A stretch of 64,000 bases of DNA from Paramecium tetraurelia (taxonomy: Eukaryota; Ciliophora; Oligohymenophorea; Peniculida; Parameciidae): assembly GCF_000165425.1 (NCBI RefSeq), contig NW_001798996.1, positions 65,072-129,071 of the forward strand. Reading direction: 5' to 3'. The notes below the pieces were generated by a model, which made no database searches, had not been told where the DNA came from, and saw nothing but the letters and a program-made list of their open reading frames with translations. Position 1 is the stretch's first letter, and each line of letters opens with the position of its first letter. Positions 12,938 to 24,541 of this stretch are shown one piece after another. Position numbers and translations under genes: made by a program.

Positions 12938-13237
12938 ATGAATAGTTCTCCCTACATAGTAAAGAGAAAACAGAGAGTTGGTGATTGGATCTGTGGTGTA
13001 TGTAAAAACTTAAACTTCTCATTCCGAAATCAATGTAATTCCAATGAACAATATCCAGGTAATCGATGCAATAAGTTCCCGCATAGAAAATCTTCAAAGC
13101 AATAATTTCGAGGTTTTCGAACATTGGTTCTCATCCATTACGAGGAACCAATAGAAAGCGTAGATGAATTACTAGAAAACCAAATTGATCCAATAGTTAA
13201 ATCAAGCCTTTTGGTATTGGATTTGGATCAATTTTGA
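12938..13237 (+). CDS. small RanBP2-type zinc-finger protein
   Basis: Start ATG 12938, stop TGA 13235-13237. Removing a 24-nt intron (13035-13058) gives 91 residues. Residues 14-33 read GDWICGVCKNLNFSFRNQCN followed by RCNKF, which is the RanBP2/ZRANB zinc finger (W-x-C-x2-C-x3-N-x6-C-x2-C). Such fingers bind single-stranded RNA or ubiquitin/Ran depending on the protein. The Arg-Asn pair before the third Cys resembles the RNA-binding subgroup, but this is inference. The rest of the protein is short and acidic. The gene is divergent from the RING gene, with 137 bases between the two ATGs. Confidence 0.85.
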
Positions 13238-13308
13238 ATTTACAAATTTTGTATTTTTTTTTCTGCTCTCATTGAGAGTATAATTATATAATAAATTTAT
13301 TTACGAAT

Positions 13309-13982
13309 ATGAGTGATTTGAGACCCTACTTGTTGAGTCAAAATAAAAGTGTGCATCATTTCCAAAACGCCTTCTTCAAACAAGAACCATCACCTAGCAA
13401 GTCCCATCGTAAATAACTAGAATAACATGGATCCCCTAATCATTTGTCAACCTCTCTTTCCTTTTCCAAGTCATTTGCCAACAAGCCACAACAATCCCAA
13501 TCCGACACATCTTATGTCTACTACCTTATCCAGTAAATCAAACAGATGGAGTAGACAATTGAAGAATTGAAATAGGAGAATCAGTTATTGAAATCACAAC
13601 AGAAGATAGGATTCCTGGTATGAATCACTGTAATATCAAATAGGATTTACAATTTCAACACAATTAAATGAATAAATATCATAGTATATTGAAATCTGTG
13701 CAACAAGTCAAGTTGGATAACATTAAATTAAAAAAAAGCATAGAATAAATGAATCTGATGATGAAAATCCATATGGCACCTGTGAATGAAATGCTCTCAT
13801 AATTGATTCATCCAGAAAGCACTGTAATTTAACAAAAAGAATTAAAAAATCACTAGTAGAGTGATTCAATTAATGAATCAACATTAAATGTCAAAATACA
13901 CGCCAACATTAGCAAATATTAATCTAATTATAACAAGTATTCAAAATGTAAAACTGAAACCCAATTCAAGGATTAAAAATGA
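13309..13982 (+). CDS. coiled-coil protein, unknown function
   Basis: Start ATG 13309, stop TGA 13980-13982. One 26-nt intron after the codons for KIGFLV-type sequence leaves 215 residues. The N-terminal 60 residues are Ser/Pro/Gln-rich. A heptad region starts near residue 68 (IKQMEQTIEELKQENQLL) and continues after the intron (QMNKYHSILKSVQQVKL). No catalytic motif or known domain is visible. It lies 72 bases after the zinc-finger gene on the same strand and ends 58 bases before the 5S rRNA gene. Role unknown; a structural or adaptor protein is plausible. Confidence 0.7.
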
Positions 13983-13984
13983 AT

Positions 13985-13999
13985 ATATATATATATATT
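13985..13999. repeat. short AT microsatellite
   Basis: A run of (TA)n just after the coiled-coil gene stop and about 40 bases before the 5S rRNA gene. It is simple sequence with no other structure. Confidence 0.7.
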
Positions 14000-14039
14000 A
14001 AAACCAACCATATAAATAGTAAACCATATAGTAAATATC

Positions 14040-14159
14040 GTTGTCGGCCATACTAAGCCTAAAGCACCGGATCCCATTCGAACTCCGAAGTTAAGCGGCT
14101 TAAGGCGAGGTTAGTACTAAGGTGGGGGACCGCTTGGGAAGTCCTCGTGTTGACAACCC
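14040..14159 (+). rRNA. 5S ribosomal RNA
   Basis: The 120 bases start GTTGTCGGCCATACTAAGCC and contain the conserved loop C/helix block ATCCCATTCGAACTCCGAAG and the TAGTACTAAGGTGGGGGACC region typical of eukaryotic 5S rRNA. The ends pair as helix I: GTTGTC (14040-14045) with GACAAC (14152-14157). The internal promoter elements for RNA polymerase III (TFIIIA region) lie in the block GAAGTTAAGCGG and following. It is a single copy here, flanked by protein genes, not a tandem array. Confidence 0.95.
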
Positions 14160-14167
14160 TTTTTTTT
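14160..14167 (+). terminator. RNA polymerase III T-run terminator of the 5S gene
   Basis: Eight T residues follow the 3' end of the 5S rRNA directly. An oligo-T run on the non-template strand is the normal Pol III stop signal. Confidence 0.85.
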
Positions 14168-14248
14168 ATTTATTTATTTTTTATTAATTTACTTTAAAAA
14201 TAGGAATATCAAAAATGTTATTATATTAATTAATATTAAAGTGGGTTG

Positions 14249-15600
14249 ATGGTTAAATTAGGTATAATTTAATTGAATCTTTGAGCACCAATATTATATG
14301 GAATCACGCAAATCTATTTGCTGAGCATTTTTAGCATTGTAGATGATGGTTTATTTGAAAGTTCAAAATTGGGTACATATTATCTGTATTTGATGATAAT
14401 GTTTACTTTAATTTTCTATGGGTTCACTGCATTCAAGGATGTAAATAATAATGATATGATAAGCCAGGATTTGTTACCATCAGTGATTATTAGTACACAG
14501 ATAGTTCGAATCCATATTAAAAAAAGCGATAATCATTTCATCCACTTCCAGGCAATTCTCAACTGAGAACAAAGGAGCAAGTTCCAGAAGAACGAGTCGA
14601 TTTAAAAGTTGTTGAATAAGCTAAAGAGAAGCCTAAGTACAGTCTATTCATTATTTGTAGGAATAAAGATGAATTTGAAATGGAATGCGAGGCTTCGGTT
14701 GATGAATAGAATTTCCCTGACAATGATATTCATAATATGGACAATAATGCCAAGTCTTATGAGAAAACCCCAGAGAAATCAAGGACTCCGTCTAAAATGG
14801 TTTCGCAAATGCAAAGTCCACATCAGAACAATGCTCGAACCTCTTAAGTGCTTTCTCAAGGGAGTACAAAGCCTGATATCAATAACAATAACAATCCCAA
14901 CACACAAACAGAACCTCAATTCAATTATCAATAGGAAATCAATGTTGAATAAGTTGAACATCAATAATCACCCAAATCTGCGAACAATGATAAAAACATA
15001 GATCAAAGTGTACATCACGGGAATAGTATGTTTATTGAGAAGAGATACTGTCCCATTTGCAATCAAGATTAAATCATACGCTCTAAACATTGTAGAAAGT
15101 GCAATAGATGTATAGCATTGTATGATCATCATTGTCCATGGGTATTAATACACATTAATATATTTAAAAGACCAGCAATTGCATTGGGGAACGGAATAGA
15201 TGTGTGTTTTATTGGTTTCTATTTTTCTAAATCTAAGAAATCATATACGTTATGAGAGCAGTAAGTGTTTTATTCTATGCAGGCTTTTCCACACCTTGAC
15301 TTCTCTTAATACAGCGGATGGTTTTCATTGATGGTCATAATCAGTATAATAGTATCAATATTAATGGGATTGATGGTTCTCAGTTTATTTCTATTCCATT
15401 CTTTATTGACTTGTAAGAACATGACCACCTGGGAGTATAAGAGTTGGAAGAGGATATCATATCTTAAAGATTTTCCATAATAATTAGGATCACCCTTTAG
15501 CAGTGGATGGAAATAAAATCTTCGCTAGTATTGTCGTTTTTCTGTGCCTAAATTGACTAATTGGGAATATAATACATAAAATCTGAATTTTATAAAATGA
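14249..15600 (+). CDS. DHHC-type palmitoyltransferase
   Basis: Start ATG 14249, stop TGA 15598-15600. Introns of 24, 23, 29 and 22 nt leave 417 residues in frame; the first sits ten bases after the start codon. Two membrane segments come early, then the DPG motif (FKDPGFV, restored only by splicing), a long polar Asn/Gln-rich cytosolic loop, the cysteine-rich domain beginning [20 protein letters not shown] with DHHCPW, then NCIGERN, two further membrane segments and a TTxE motif ([12 protein letters not shown]). These are all the hallmarks of the family, which S-acylates cysteines of membrane-bound proteins. The unusually long loop before the DHHC domain is a ciliate-style insertion. Possible substrates in this window include the AGC kinase with an MGLCLSK start, but that link is only suggestive. 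Confidence 0.92.
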
Positions 15601-15884
15601 ATAATTAATCAATATAGTGATAATCAATGTATCAATTTGAAGGAATGATTACCCATTTGAAATGTGATTTTGTTTACAACATATTCTACAAAGTAATTCT
15701 TGTTAAATTTAATTTATTAATAATTTAATCTCAATTGTAAACACAATCACTAATTAGAAATCTAATAAATAAATAAGAATGCTATTACTTAAAAAAGTAA
15801 GACATTTTAAAATTACCATTTTTTTATTGTACTTTAACTCAATTACAATTAAGTTATTTATTAAATTGAAACAAGAATAAAATT

Positions 15885-16520
15885 ATGGAATTATATTCTG
15901 AAACTTAATAGAAATTATATTGTTGTTTCTTAGTGATTATTATTAACAAATTTAAAGGAGGGGAGCAATTATTTAAATTCTCAATTGACAATATTGCATT
16001 TTCCATAAAATTGATATTTGTGGAGTACAAATATATGAGATCAATGGGATCAAGTACAAAACCGTGCTGTTCAAAGAAATACAATGAAATGCGTAGTTGT
16101 CACTTGACTAGAATTAAGGAAAAAGAAAGGGATGATTTAAAAAATGAATATTCAAATTATATTATTATTATTAATGGAATAGCACAAACATATTTTGAAT
16201 GAACAAGATGATCATCTTAATGAAATAGCCGATATTGCAAATAGGTTACACAATGCTGCTGTAAACATTAATGTTGAAATTGATCATCAAGGAAAGTATG
16301 TTCAATCTTTTTATGACTTATAGATAGATTACCTAATTAGATGTAGAAATGGATAAAACATAAAAGAAGATGAATTTCGTATAAAAAAAATTAGGAGATT
16401 TACTAAAAACTAATGGTATAAATTAACACATATGGAATTCTAGATTAAAGTTAGATTTGCACAATCCTTATACTTTTTGGGACGCTTTGTGCATTAATTT
16501 TCCTCTTGATCTATACCTGA
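15885..16520 (+). CDS. Qc-type SNARE (syntaxin 6/8-like)
   Basis: The C-terminal part is secure. A SNARE motif runs NEQDDHLNEIADIANRLH, through EIDHQGK, and after a 28-nt intron QITQLDVEMDKTQKKMNF, VQKKLGDLLKTN. After another 28-nt intron a tail anchor TILILFGTLCALIFLLIY ends at TGA 16518-16520. The zero-layer position carries Gln (HQGK), as in Q-SNAREs. The pattern E-x-D-x-x-L and LDVEMDKTQ favours the Qc subgroup, which acts in endosomal/Golgi fusion. The N-terminal half is less certain. ATG 15885 plus a 19-nt intron near 16,090 gives a frame-consistent protein of 186 residues, but the true start could lie further in. Confidence 0.72.
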
Positions 16521-16688
16521 TTTTGAATACATTATATAATAAAATGATAGCATACAAATAATAATTGAAATCGTCTAAATTTGATAAGGATCACATTATG
16601 ATAATCCTTATAATTATTCTAATTTTTGATTTAGATATTTAATAATTAATTATAACAATGATGTCTTATTGAAATAAAATAATAATTA

Positions 16689-17963
16689 TCATTTATTAAG
16701 TGAGAAACCTTCATTCATAGTCACAAACAATTCTGGTTCTTGATAGGAGAACCTATCATAATTGTCCTCTTGTGCCATAGATTGCATGGGTGTATCTTGC
16801 ACTACTTCCTGTGTAAATGTCTAAATGAAAATTCATAAATAGAATAGTGATACCACATCAAAATTTCTAAGATCTCTATCTCCAAACAATTTAGGTTTGA
16901 AGGGAGGAGCGACCTTTTTATCCATGACATCATTCCAATTGACACCATTAAAGAATGGATGTGACTTCACTTCATTGGAACCATCCGATCCTAGTCTATC
17001 TTTGGGCTTTGGAGGTTAATTAATAAATACTTACATTATTCTTAAGTAATTACTTAATAAGATCAGAAGCTTCTTCTGAGATGGGAGTCTTGATTTCAAT
17101 TTGTCTCTCTAATCTACTCCGAATCATTTGTCTTTTATTCTGGGAATAGAAAGGAGGGATGCCTTACAACATCACATACAAGAGGATCCCTAGGGAATAC
17201 CAATCGGCACTTTGATTGTGACCCTAAGTAAATTAGGATGGGGAATAAGTTTACTTTTTTCAAATATATTTCTGGAGCCATGTAATCATAGGTGCCACAA
17301 ATGGTAGTCGTGAAGTCTCCTTCTTTGATGTCTACTTTGCAGAGACCGAAGTCAGTGATTTTGACATGTCCATCTTGATCGAGGAGGATATTTTCTGGTT
17401 TTAAATCTCTATATATGATATTTTGACTATGGAGATATTCTAGAGCCAGGATAATTTCAGCACAATAGAATTTAGCCCATGATTCTTCCATTTTGCCTAT
17501 TCGCTTCAAGTGGTAAAACAATTCTCCTTTGGAATAGGATAATGATTAATACCTCCGATCATAAAATCAATTACAAAATACAATTTCTGTTTTGTTTAGA
17601 ATGCATAATATAAATTCACTATAAAAGGACACTTAACCAATGCTAAGATATTTCTTTCTGTTTCCATATAAATTCGAGAATTCATTTGTTGAATAAGATC
17701 TTTTCTTAAAATTTTCATAGCATATAGTTTGGATTAACTCTTGTGATTAACTAAGACTACCTTGCCATAACCACCTCTTCCAAGAACCTTTTCTAGAGAA
17801 TTCATACTTTAAGAAACTCAAAATCCTTTAGAGATACTTTTTCCTCATCACTCAATCTGATTTGCTCGACTTACAGTCCATCAAGTTCATCTTCCTATTA
17901 GTACTTCTCTTAAGATAAGGTTGTGTGCTATTCTGCTTCCTACTTTGAGAGACACAGTCCCAT
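16689..17963 (-). CDS. AGC-family serine/threonine kinase with N-terminal acylation signal
   Basis: Start ATG 17963, stop TGA 16689-16691. Five introns (20, 26, 31, 28, 33 nt) leave exactly 378 residues. The start MGLCLSK has Gly2, Cys4 and Ser6, the pattern for N-myristoylation plus palmitoylation. The kinase domain has the glycine loop LGRGGYGKV, catalytic Lys in [22 protein letters not shown], activation loop [14 protein letters not shown] with a T-x-C-G-T site used by PDK1, and the AGC tail segment [14 protein letters not shown]. The C-terminus has a hydrophobic-motif-like sequence YDRFSYQEP. It most resembles PKA/PKB/S6K relatives. A membrane-tethered kinase is inferred. Other orthologue names cannot be settled from sequence alone. 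Confidence 0.9.
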
Positions 17964-18044
17964 TTATATTAATAATCTCTTTGTAAATATATATTTTAAA
18001 TAACATCATATGTGTTATGATTAAATATCTCCGATTGATGCTAT

Positions 18045-18763
18045 TCATAATGCTTTCAATTATTAGAATATGAGTTTAATTTGATTGGGATTCTATTAAA
18101 TGAGATCATTGAGCAAGCCAAGATTGTCATTCAATTCAACCTTTTATTTTAGCTCATCAATATTTGTTGATAAATACCTTAAAAGTTCCCTTTGCTGAAT
18201 GAAAATATTATAAAATAATATATACAGTAGAAGTATTCAGGTTTCCAAAAGGGAGACGATTGAATCATAAATTGTTTATGTTAATCTTACAATTGCAATT
18301 GATCTCCAATCTATGATACTTAAATACAACAATACACAATCATTCTTAATTTTTTCTATTTCTTCACTCTGGATGTATCTGTATTATTCATCCTGATCTC
18401 TAATTAATTGGTGATCACCTATCTATCCTATCAAATAAATGAAATCTTGAAATTATTAAGTGCTCATTATCTTAACAACCTTTATTTTCTCCTCAGTAAC
18501 ACTGTCTTGCTGTTTGTTTTCAGCCTTCAATTACTGGGGTCTCCCCTTCCTACCCTTGATTGACTCAGATGATGGTCTTTTAGTCCCATTCTATAATCCT
18601 ATTTAATTCATACAGGTGTAACTCCAAGATGTTTATTTTTGATGTGGGTATACAAAGCAGCATTGGTCCCATACTTCTTTCTACACAGGGAATCCCCGCA
18701 AATATATTCTTTGACTCTTTTTTTAACTTCAGAATCACTTGAAGATTATGAAGTTGTTATCAT
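18045..18763 (-). CDS. C2H2 zinc-finger protein with AT-hook-like motif
   Basis: Start ATG 18763, stop TGA 18045-18047. A Ser-rich start (MITTSQSSSSDSE) leads to one finger, YICGDSLCRKKYGTNAALY then THIKNKHLG, a C-x4-C-x12-H-x4-H arrangement. After a 23-nt intron comes KGRKGRPQ, close to the minor-groove-binding AT-hook core (GRP). The C-terminal part is a predicted helix (QRELLRYLSTNIDELKQKVE onward). One further splice is needed between about 18,195 and 18,260. The only frame-consistent solution I find is a 63-nt GTCTCC...CAG intron, far longer than its neighbours, so this part of the model is weak. Role: probable DNA-binding protein. Confidence 0.7.
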
Positions 18764-18871
18764 AATTAATAATTATTCTAATTTATTGCATCTAAAATCA
18801 ATACTGTCAATTTTCTTTATTATAAAATATATGTTAGATGAATACCAATCTTTATAATAGCATAAAAATCA

Positions 18872-19828
18872 TCATTCATTTTCTAGCCATTTTGTTCTTT
18901 TACCTTCCACCCAATGTCCTTTTTTTCTTTATCCATTTGCAGTGATATACACTCCTTCTCCGTGTTATTTCCCATTTTCCCATAATCCCTCATATGATCT
19001 TCCATCAGGCCATAAAAACTTCCCAAATCCCTGTTTCTTATCTTCTTTGTACTACCCTTTTTAATAATATATACATTCCCAGTGTATTATCTCCCGTCTG
19101 ACCAAACAAAATTACCATATCCATCCATTTTGTTGTGTTTCCATTGTCCCTCATAAATTCTTCCATCAGCCCATTTATAAACGCCCTCTCCGTGAATATC
19201 ATTCTGACTAAAATCTCCTTCATATCTACAAATAAGATAAAGTTCAATACACAGATCCGTCTGTCCATGAAAATTTCCCCTTCCCATCTTTCTTCCCCTA
19301 TTTATATTGTCCTTCATAGATTGCTCCGTCTGGCCATTTCTCAATTCCCTTTCCATCTTACTTATCCTCATTCCATTCCCCCTTATAAACTGCTCCATCC
19401 AAATGAAAGTATTCTCCATAGCCGCTTGATTTGTCCCCGTTCCAATCTCCTTAATACAAATCTCCATCTGCATGAATCAATCTCCCAAAACCAAATGCCT
19501 AGCCATCTAACCAAGTTCTATTTATAAATTATAGATAAATACCCTTCATATATAGATCCATCCTTCCAAATCTAAGTTCCTCTTCCACATCTGAGATCAT
19601 TTCTCATTTCTCCAGTGTAAAGTGACCCATTGTCCATTAATATATCAGACTTATATGTTAATTCGTGAGAGTCAATTATTTATTAAATAACTTATCATAT
19701 TGATTAATTGTACCATCGTTGACTCTGTGCTCAAACTACCCAAATTTTCTCATTGTTTATAACACTTATTCATTTGTAATTTTTTGTTCCAAGTCTGTCC
19801 AATATGAACTCTTTGCTAATTCAGTCAT
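18872..19828 (-). CDS. MORN-repeat protein
   Basis: Start ATG 19828, stop TGA 18872-18874. Introns of 23, 25, 25 and 23 nt leave exactly 286 residues. After about 70 residues there are at least nine MORN repeats of the form YxGxWxxxxxxGxGxxxxxDG, for example [18 protein letters not shown] and [21 protein letters not shown] repeats bind lipids or form membrane/cytoskeleton junctions, and many ciliate members sit at the cortex or cilium. No kinase or other C-terminal domain is fused. The protein ends [16 protein letters not shown]. It is co-oriented with the kinase and zinc-finger genes, with only 108 bases to the latter's start. Confidence 0.88.
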
Positions 19829-20076
19829 TTAAACAATAAATAATATTAATACTTAATAAGATTATATTTCGAAATATCCAACTTAATCCGATCTTCAATT
19901 TCAAATTATAATTCTGTTAGATTCAACAACTTATTCAAAAATCCAATCATTAAATTATATTTCAATAAACATTCCTCTATGTATTAATAACAATTTTACT
20001 TCAACTGATATTTATAAACTCATAAAATTTCTAAACTTTTAAGCAAATTAAAAAGTAATATTCAATTAAAAATAAT

Positions 20077-21108
20077 ATGTATAAATTAAATACCCAGTAG
20101 GGCCATTCCTTCTTCAATCTTCAAACTCCAATCAATTATTTCTCAAAAAAGAACTTATTTTAATCAGCTACTGAAATTAAACCTAAAAGAATGGATTCTT
20201 ACGGGAGATCAAATCTAGCTCCTCGATCATTACCCAAAGAATTTTGGTTTAGAGACCATCCCAAATCCAGTAGGAAAAAAAAAAAAGAATTGCTTAAAAT
20301 ATTTAGATATTTAAACCCTATGTATTATGAAAGAATGGAATAATACCAGCATTTACAAGATTATCAAAATCAAGTCTGTACACCAAGTCCATCGAGAAAA
20401 TGGAAGAAGTGTAGGAATATCACTCTAACTAAACCCTCATAAACTAGAATGACGTCAGGAATAATTAAATAAAAATTTCAAGAGACTCTTCATCTCTTAA
20501 TTCCATAAAAGTATTCATCTCCTAAAATTGCTCGATCTTAAGTTTAATCCCCAAATAAAAATAACAATAAACCAAGTAATGAAACTAAAAATATTAAGCA
20601 ATTCTAGCAATTTGATATATTGGAATCAAATCATACAAATTATGTACCAAGTCTATTATCAATTGATAGATACAATAAAGAAAATAGTATCAATTAAAGT
20701 AATACCAATAACATATCGTACATATAACACAAAGATATCTCTTCTAGTCAAATCACTCCCAGAAATAAATTTATCAAAGACTGTTGCAGATTGTATGGCT
20801 TAGATTCGCATAAGATACCTACAATAAATAAGTTGGTTTTCTAGGATCAAATTCCCTTAACTGAATCATACGAAACTAAAAGTGATAAAATTAAAATGTT
20901 AGCAAAATCAATTGAGAAATCAAATTATCAACAGAATAATCTACTGAATTTAAGAAGAAAGCAGAAAGAATTACAACTGAATCAAAAATAAAGATTACAC
21001 TCTAATTCACTAAAAAGAATATAATGCAATGTATATAATAATAGTGTGAATAGAGTGATGAGTACATACTTTCCCTCTCTTAAACAGATTAGTAAGCGTA
21101 ATCTGTGA
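20077..21108 (+). CDS. unrecognised basic, low-complexity protein
   Basis: One intronless frame of 343 residues runs from ATG 20077 to TGA 21106-21108. It is rich in Asn, Gln, Ser and Lys, with short conserved-looking blocks near the start (SNLAPRSLPKEFWFRDHP, then KKKKELLKIFRYLNPMYYER). A run of twelve A residues (20275-20286) encodes the Lys run. No membrane segment, coiled coil of length or enzyme motif is visible. It faces the ankyrin gene tail-to-tail, with 62 bases between the two stops. I do not recognise it; it may be a cytoskeletal or basal-body component, as many such ciliate proteins are, but that is a guess. Confidence 0.7.
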
Positions 21109-21170
21109 TCAAATCTTGCATGAATTATTTCATAATTATATCTGAATATAGAGTAAAATTAATTAGCAAT

Positions 21171-24022
21171 TCATTTTTATTCCTAATTGTCTTTATTATT
21201 CTCTGATTCTTTTTACGATTATGCTTTTTATTTTAGATAGAAAAAGTTATCTCTCTCCTTCTTGGTATAGAATGCTCTCAATGACGTTATTTAATCTTGT
21301 TACCATTTGATTTCATCATTGACATTCAACATGGGTTCCATTTTCATTTCAGCATATGGTGAATAATTCTATTCCAAATTCGATTAAGTTCTCCTGCTTT
21401 TCTATCTATGTGTTTACGACTTGCTATTAACAGGATTGTATTATAAATTGAGTTCCTTCAATATTGAGATTGAACAATAACAGAGAGGATTCTTGCCTTC
21501 ATCATTGAGGATATCAATGTCAGCTCCATTTGATATGAAGAGATTGATTAACACAATATTATTCGTGATGAATGCAGCAAAGGTAGGAGTAAGGCCTCCT
21601 TAGCAAGGCATGTTGACATCGGCTCCTGCATTGATGAGGAAGTTACAAAAAGTTATACTCTATAATTGAGCTGCATGATAGAGAGGACAAAACATGTTTG
21701 TATCATAACAATTAACATCTTGGGGTTCAAATTAAAAGCCTGAATACTCTGCCCAATTGGTATTGCCTACTTTCAAAGCCAAAAAGAGCTTTCTCTATTT
21801 TAATTTCAATTAAATCATTGAATGAGGCACTTTGACTTTTGAATAATCCATTTAGACTCCTTTTTAATATTATTATTTGGAATTGCCAGCACTTTAAGCT
21901 ATGGCTTATTTAAGACTCTTATAGCATTCCTCTATATCAAGTCCATTATAATTTTTAGATTTCATTCTATTAAGAATTCTGAAGAACTTAGGATTTTTGT
22001 CCTTCTCTTAATATTCCTTCTATCGTTTCCTTTCTCTTTCTCGAATGTATCTCTTTCTGGATACATAAGCTTTTAATGCTCTCTTAATTTTATTAATAGC
22101 AATTAATTCAATTTCTGGAGTAATCCAATCTGATTTAACTTCACCTCCTTCAATTCCTTACAATTAAGGACTCGCATACTTTCTAGGTTTCTTGGGTCCT
22201 CCAGTATAGAAGTTCAGAAAATTAGATTAGTTTTTCTCGAATTCCTTTTTCTAGACTTTCAATTTATATTCACTAAAGACCTTGGCTGGAGTAGGGAAAT
22301 ACTCCAATTGTTACTATGGAGTTAAACGTAATTTGGATGACGGATGAGTTTTTCTGATGACATTCATCAATGTTAAAGGTTCTTCTTTGGATGGGAAGAT
22401 AGGTTTATGGACTTCACTTTTAACTCCTAGTTTTTAATCTCTTCTTTCATTTTTCTAGGAAGATATAAAAAGAGTAAGATTACCTTTCGTTTAATGACAT
22501 TCATCATAATTTCCTTGAATTTCCAGACATATGGATTTGCTATTGGATTTCCTTATTTGTATTCTTAATAATATAAATTATATTTTTCTGAATCTTATTT
22601 CATAGTAGTTTTAGTTTTGTCCTTCATTTCCCTCAAAATAGTGCACATCTTAATTTATAACTTCTTGATTGAATTTTGTTTTTGCTATTACTCTTGTATA
22701 TTTTTGGCTTATCTATTTTTAATGAATTACACTTCATTTCTTTCTTTAAGAAAATCATGTCTTGTTTGATTCACTTATTTTTAGATATCAAAGTGACTTT
22801 TCAAAATATTCTCTGCTATCTATAGTTCAATATCACTGATAATATCTTGATCTAAATGATTGATTGCACTTTGAATGAATCTAATTATACTATTTAATTT
22901 AATACTTTTTATCAGAACATCGATTTAATAATACACTAGTATTTATGAGATACAATAAATCGTCCTCATTCATTGATTAATATGATTCAAATTTCGATTC
23001 TAACTCTTATCGTTTCTATTTATTCTATTGTCCCTTATCTAGATTGCTTACAAATTCACCAATAGCTATACTGTTCCAAGAACTACTATTGATCAATTTG
23101 CTTAATCTCTATTTTGCAGACAATCTTTTAGCTAAAAATTGTTCTTCTTTGCTTTAGTTCCATTTCTCAATCCTAACAGATTTTGGTGAATTCAATTATC
23201 CATTAGGAACATTTCTTTTATTCTTAATGGTTTTTAACAAATTGGTTAATTCATCAATAATTTATCTAGTATCTGGTTTCTTGTAAAGTAAATCTTAGAT
23301 TGTATCACCAGTTCGATTAGACAATTAGAATTGTATTTTACTAGAATTGTTTTTATCATTGATCATTTCAACCAATGCAAATTTCAGTCTTTTTTTCAAT
23401 TATCTGAACTTCGTATCAATTTCAATCCAATCAAAAATATCCAACATTTTATCTTAACCATTTGTAATAATTGTAATATTATCGCTCTTTCTTCTCTGTA
23501 TCTCTCTCTAATCAATTCTCTATTTCCATTACTTAAGTGAATCGAGTACTTAATTTTGTAACTAACTCAATATATATTATTCTCTTTCTTAAACAGTCTC
23601 AAATTGTTATATTCTATGTAATGATATTCTTAAATGTTATCATCTATTAAATACCCTAATTCTTATGCAACTCTATTCAATTCTTTGATTACTACTTCAT
23701 TTTTATCGAAACATTGAGTACATAAATATTCTACTTTTTCAGCGAAGAGATTCATGCAGAATTCATCATTATAGATTTCACAATGTCTGCGTTTAGGAGG
23801 ATTAATTTCTAATTGTGATATAGTTTATTTTCTGCTTGCATGAGCAGATGAATTTATTGCAGTACTAACTTAGCTCTAAGCAAAACTGTTTGATCTCTTT
23901 AAAATCTTTTATACAGGATATCTTTATAATTGTCTTCTGAATTGATGTTATTGTGAGAACTGCTTTATTTTCTCATCGAATTATTAAATAGTTTCCAACC
24001 CTAAAAAAATGTCATCATCCAT
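21171..24022 (-). CDS. B-box-like zinc-finger, coiled-coil and ankyrin-repeat protein
   Basis: Start ATG 24022, stop TGA 21171-21173. Three introns (26, 25, 29 nt) give exactly 923 residues. Near residue 75 is a Cys/His cluster RRHCEIYNDEFCMNLF ... EYLCTQCFDKN resembling a B-box, followed by long helical regions (TRIM-like order). Around residue 600 a basic stretch, INKIKRALKAYVSRKRY, resembles an IQ-type helix that could bind calmodulin. The C-terminal 250 residues hold ankyrin-type repeats (LINAGADVNMP, LFISNGADIDILNDEGKNPL). The layout suggests a scaffold binding several partners. The ubiquitin-ligase RING of true TRIM proteins is absent, so ligase activity should not be assumed. Confidence 0.82.
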
Positions 24023-24541
24023 TTATTTTTATTATAATATATAAAATATTCTTAATCAAAATCATCTATATGCAAATTATTGTTATTTGATTGAAGACAT
24101 AAGAAATTAAACAAATACAACACAGAACTCTAAGAAATTGAATTTATGAAATATTTGTAGTATTCATATAATGATAATTTTTTAACAATCAAATAAGTTA
24201 CCTAAGTTATTGATTATTTTCAATTAAATAAAAATTTCTAATTTATTATATACTGAATCTTATTGAGTGTTACAATAAGTTAAAGATATAACCTAAAGAA
24301 TTTTGCAATTGTTATTAAATATAATTAGTTCTTGCTAAATAAAAGTTGGATTTTATAGAGTAGCATGACACTTAAGTAATAATATGTAATTGATATTTTA
24401 TTTGTAAATATAAGATGAGTATGATTTCCTTAAAGTAAATTTGAGCATGAATAGGTGATATAAATTAGATTAAAATGAAATTAATTAATCACTTTTAATT
24501 ATATGTATATTAGTTACAATATAATTAAATAAGTAATTAGA
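24023..24541. other. intergenic between divergent genes
   Basis: About 520 bases, very AT-rich, between two divergently transcribed genes. I find no ORF, RNA gene or repeat. It presumably carries both promoters. Confidence 0.5.

Noticed and set aside
12822-13124. 100-residue minus ORF
   Set aside because: It lies opposite the RanBP2-type zinc-finger exon, whose motif and splice site are specific; the minus frame has no family and is a shadow.
19087-19527. Overlapping ORFs on both strands within the MORN gene (19135-19527 plus; 19038-19268 and 19087-19473 minus)
   Set aside because: The plus-strand frame and the 19038-19268 frame are shadows of the spliced minus-strand MORN protein. The 19087-19473 frame mixes its true exon with shadow sequence.
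24023-24541. Search for tRNA genes or repeats in the long spacers
   Set aside because: No cloverleaf-like pattern or internal promoter boxes were seen in any of the larger intergenic regions read by eye.
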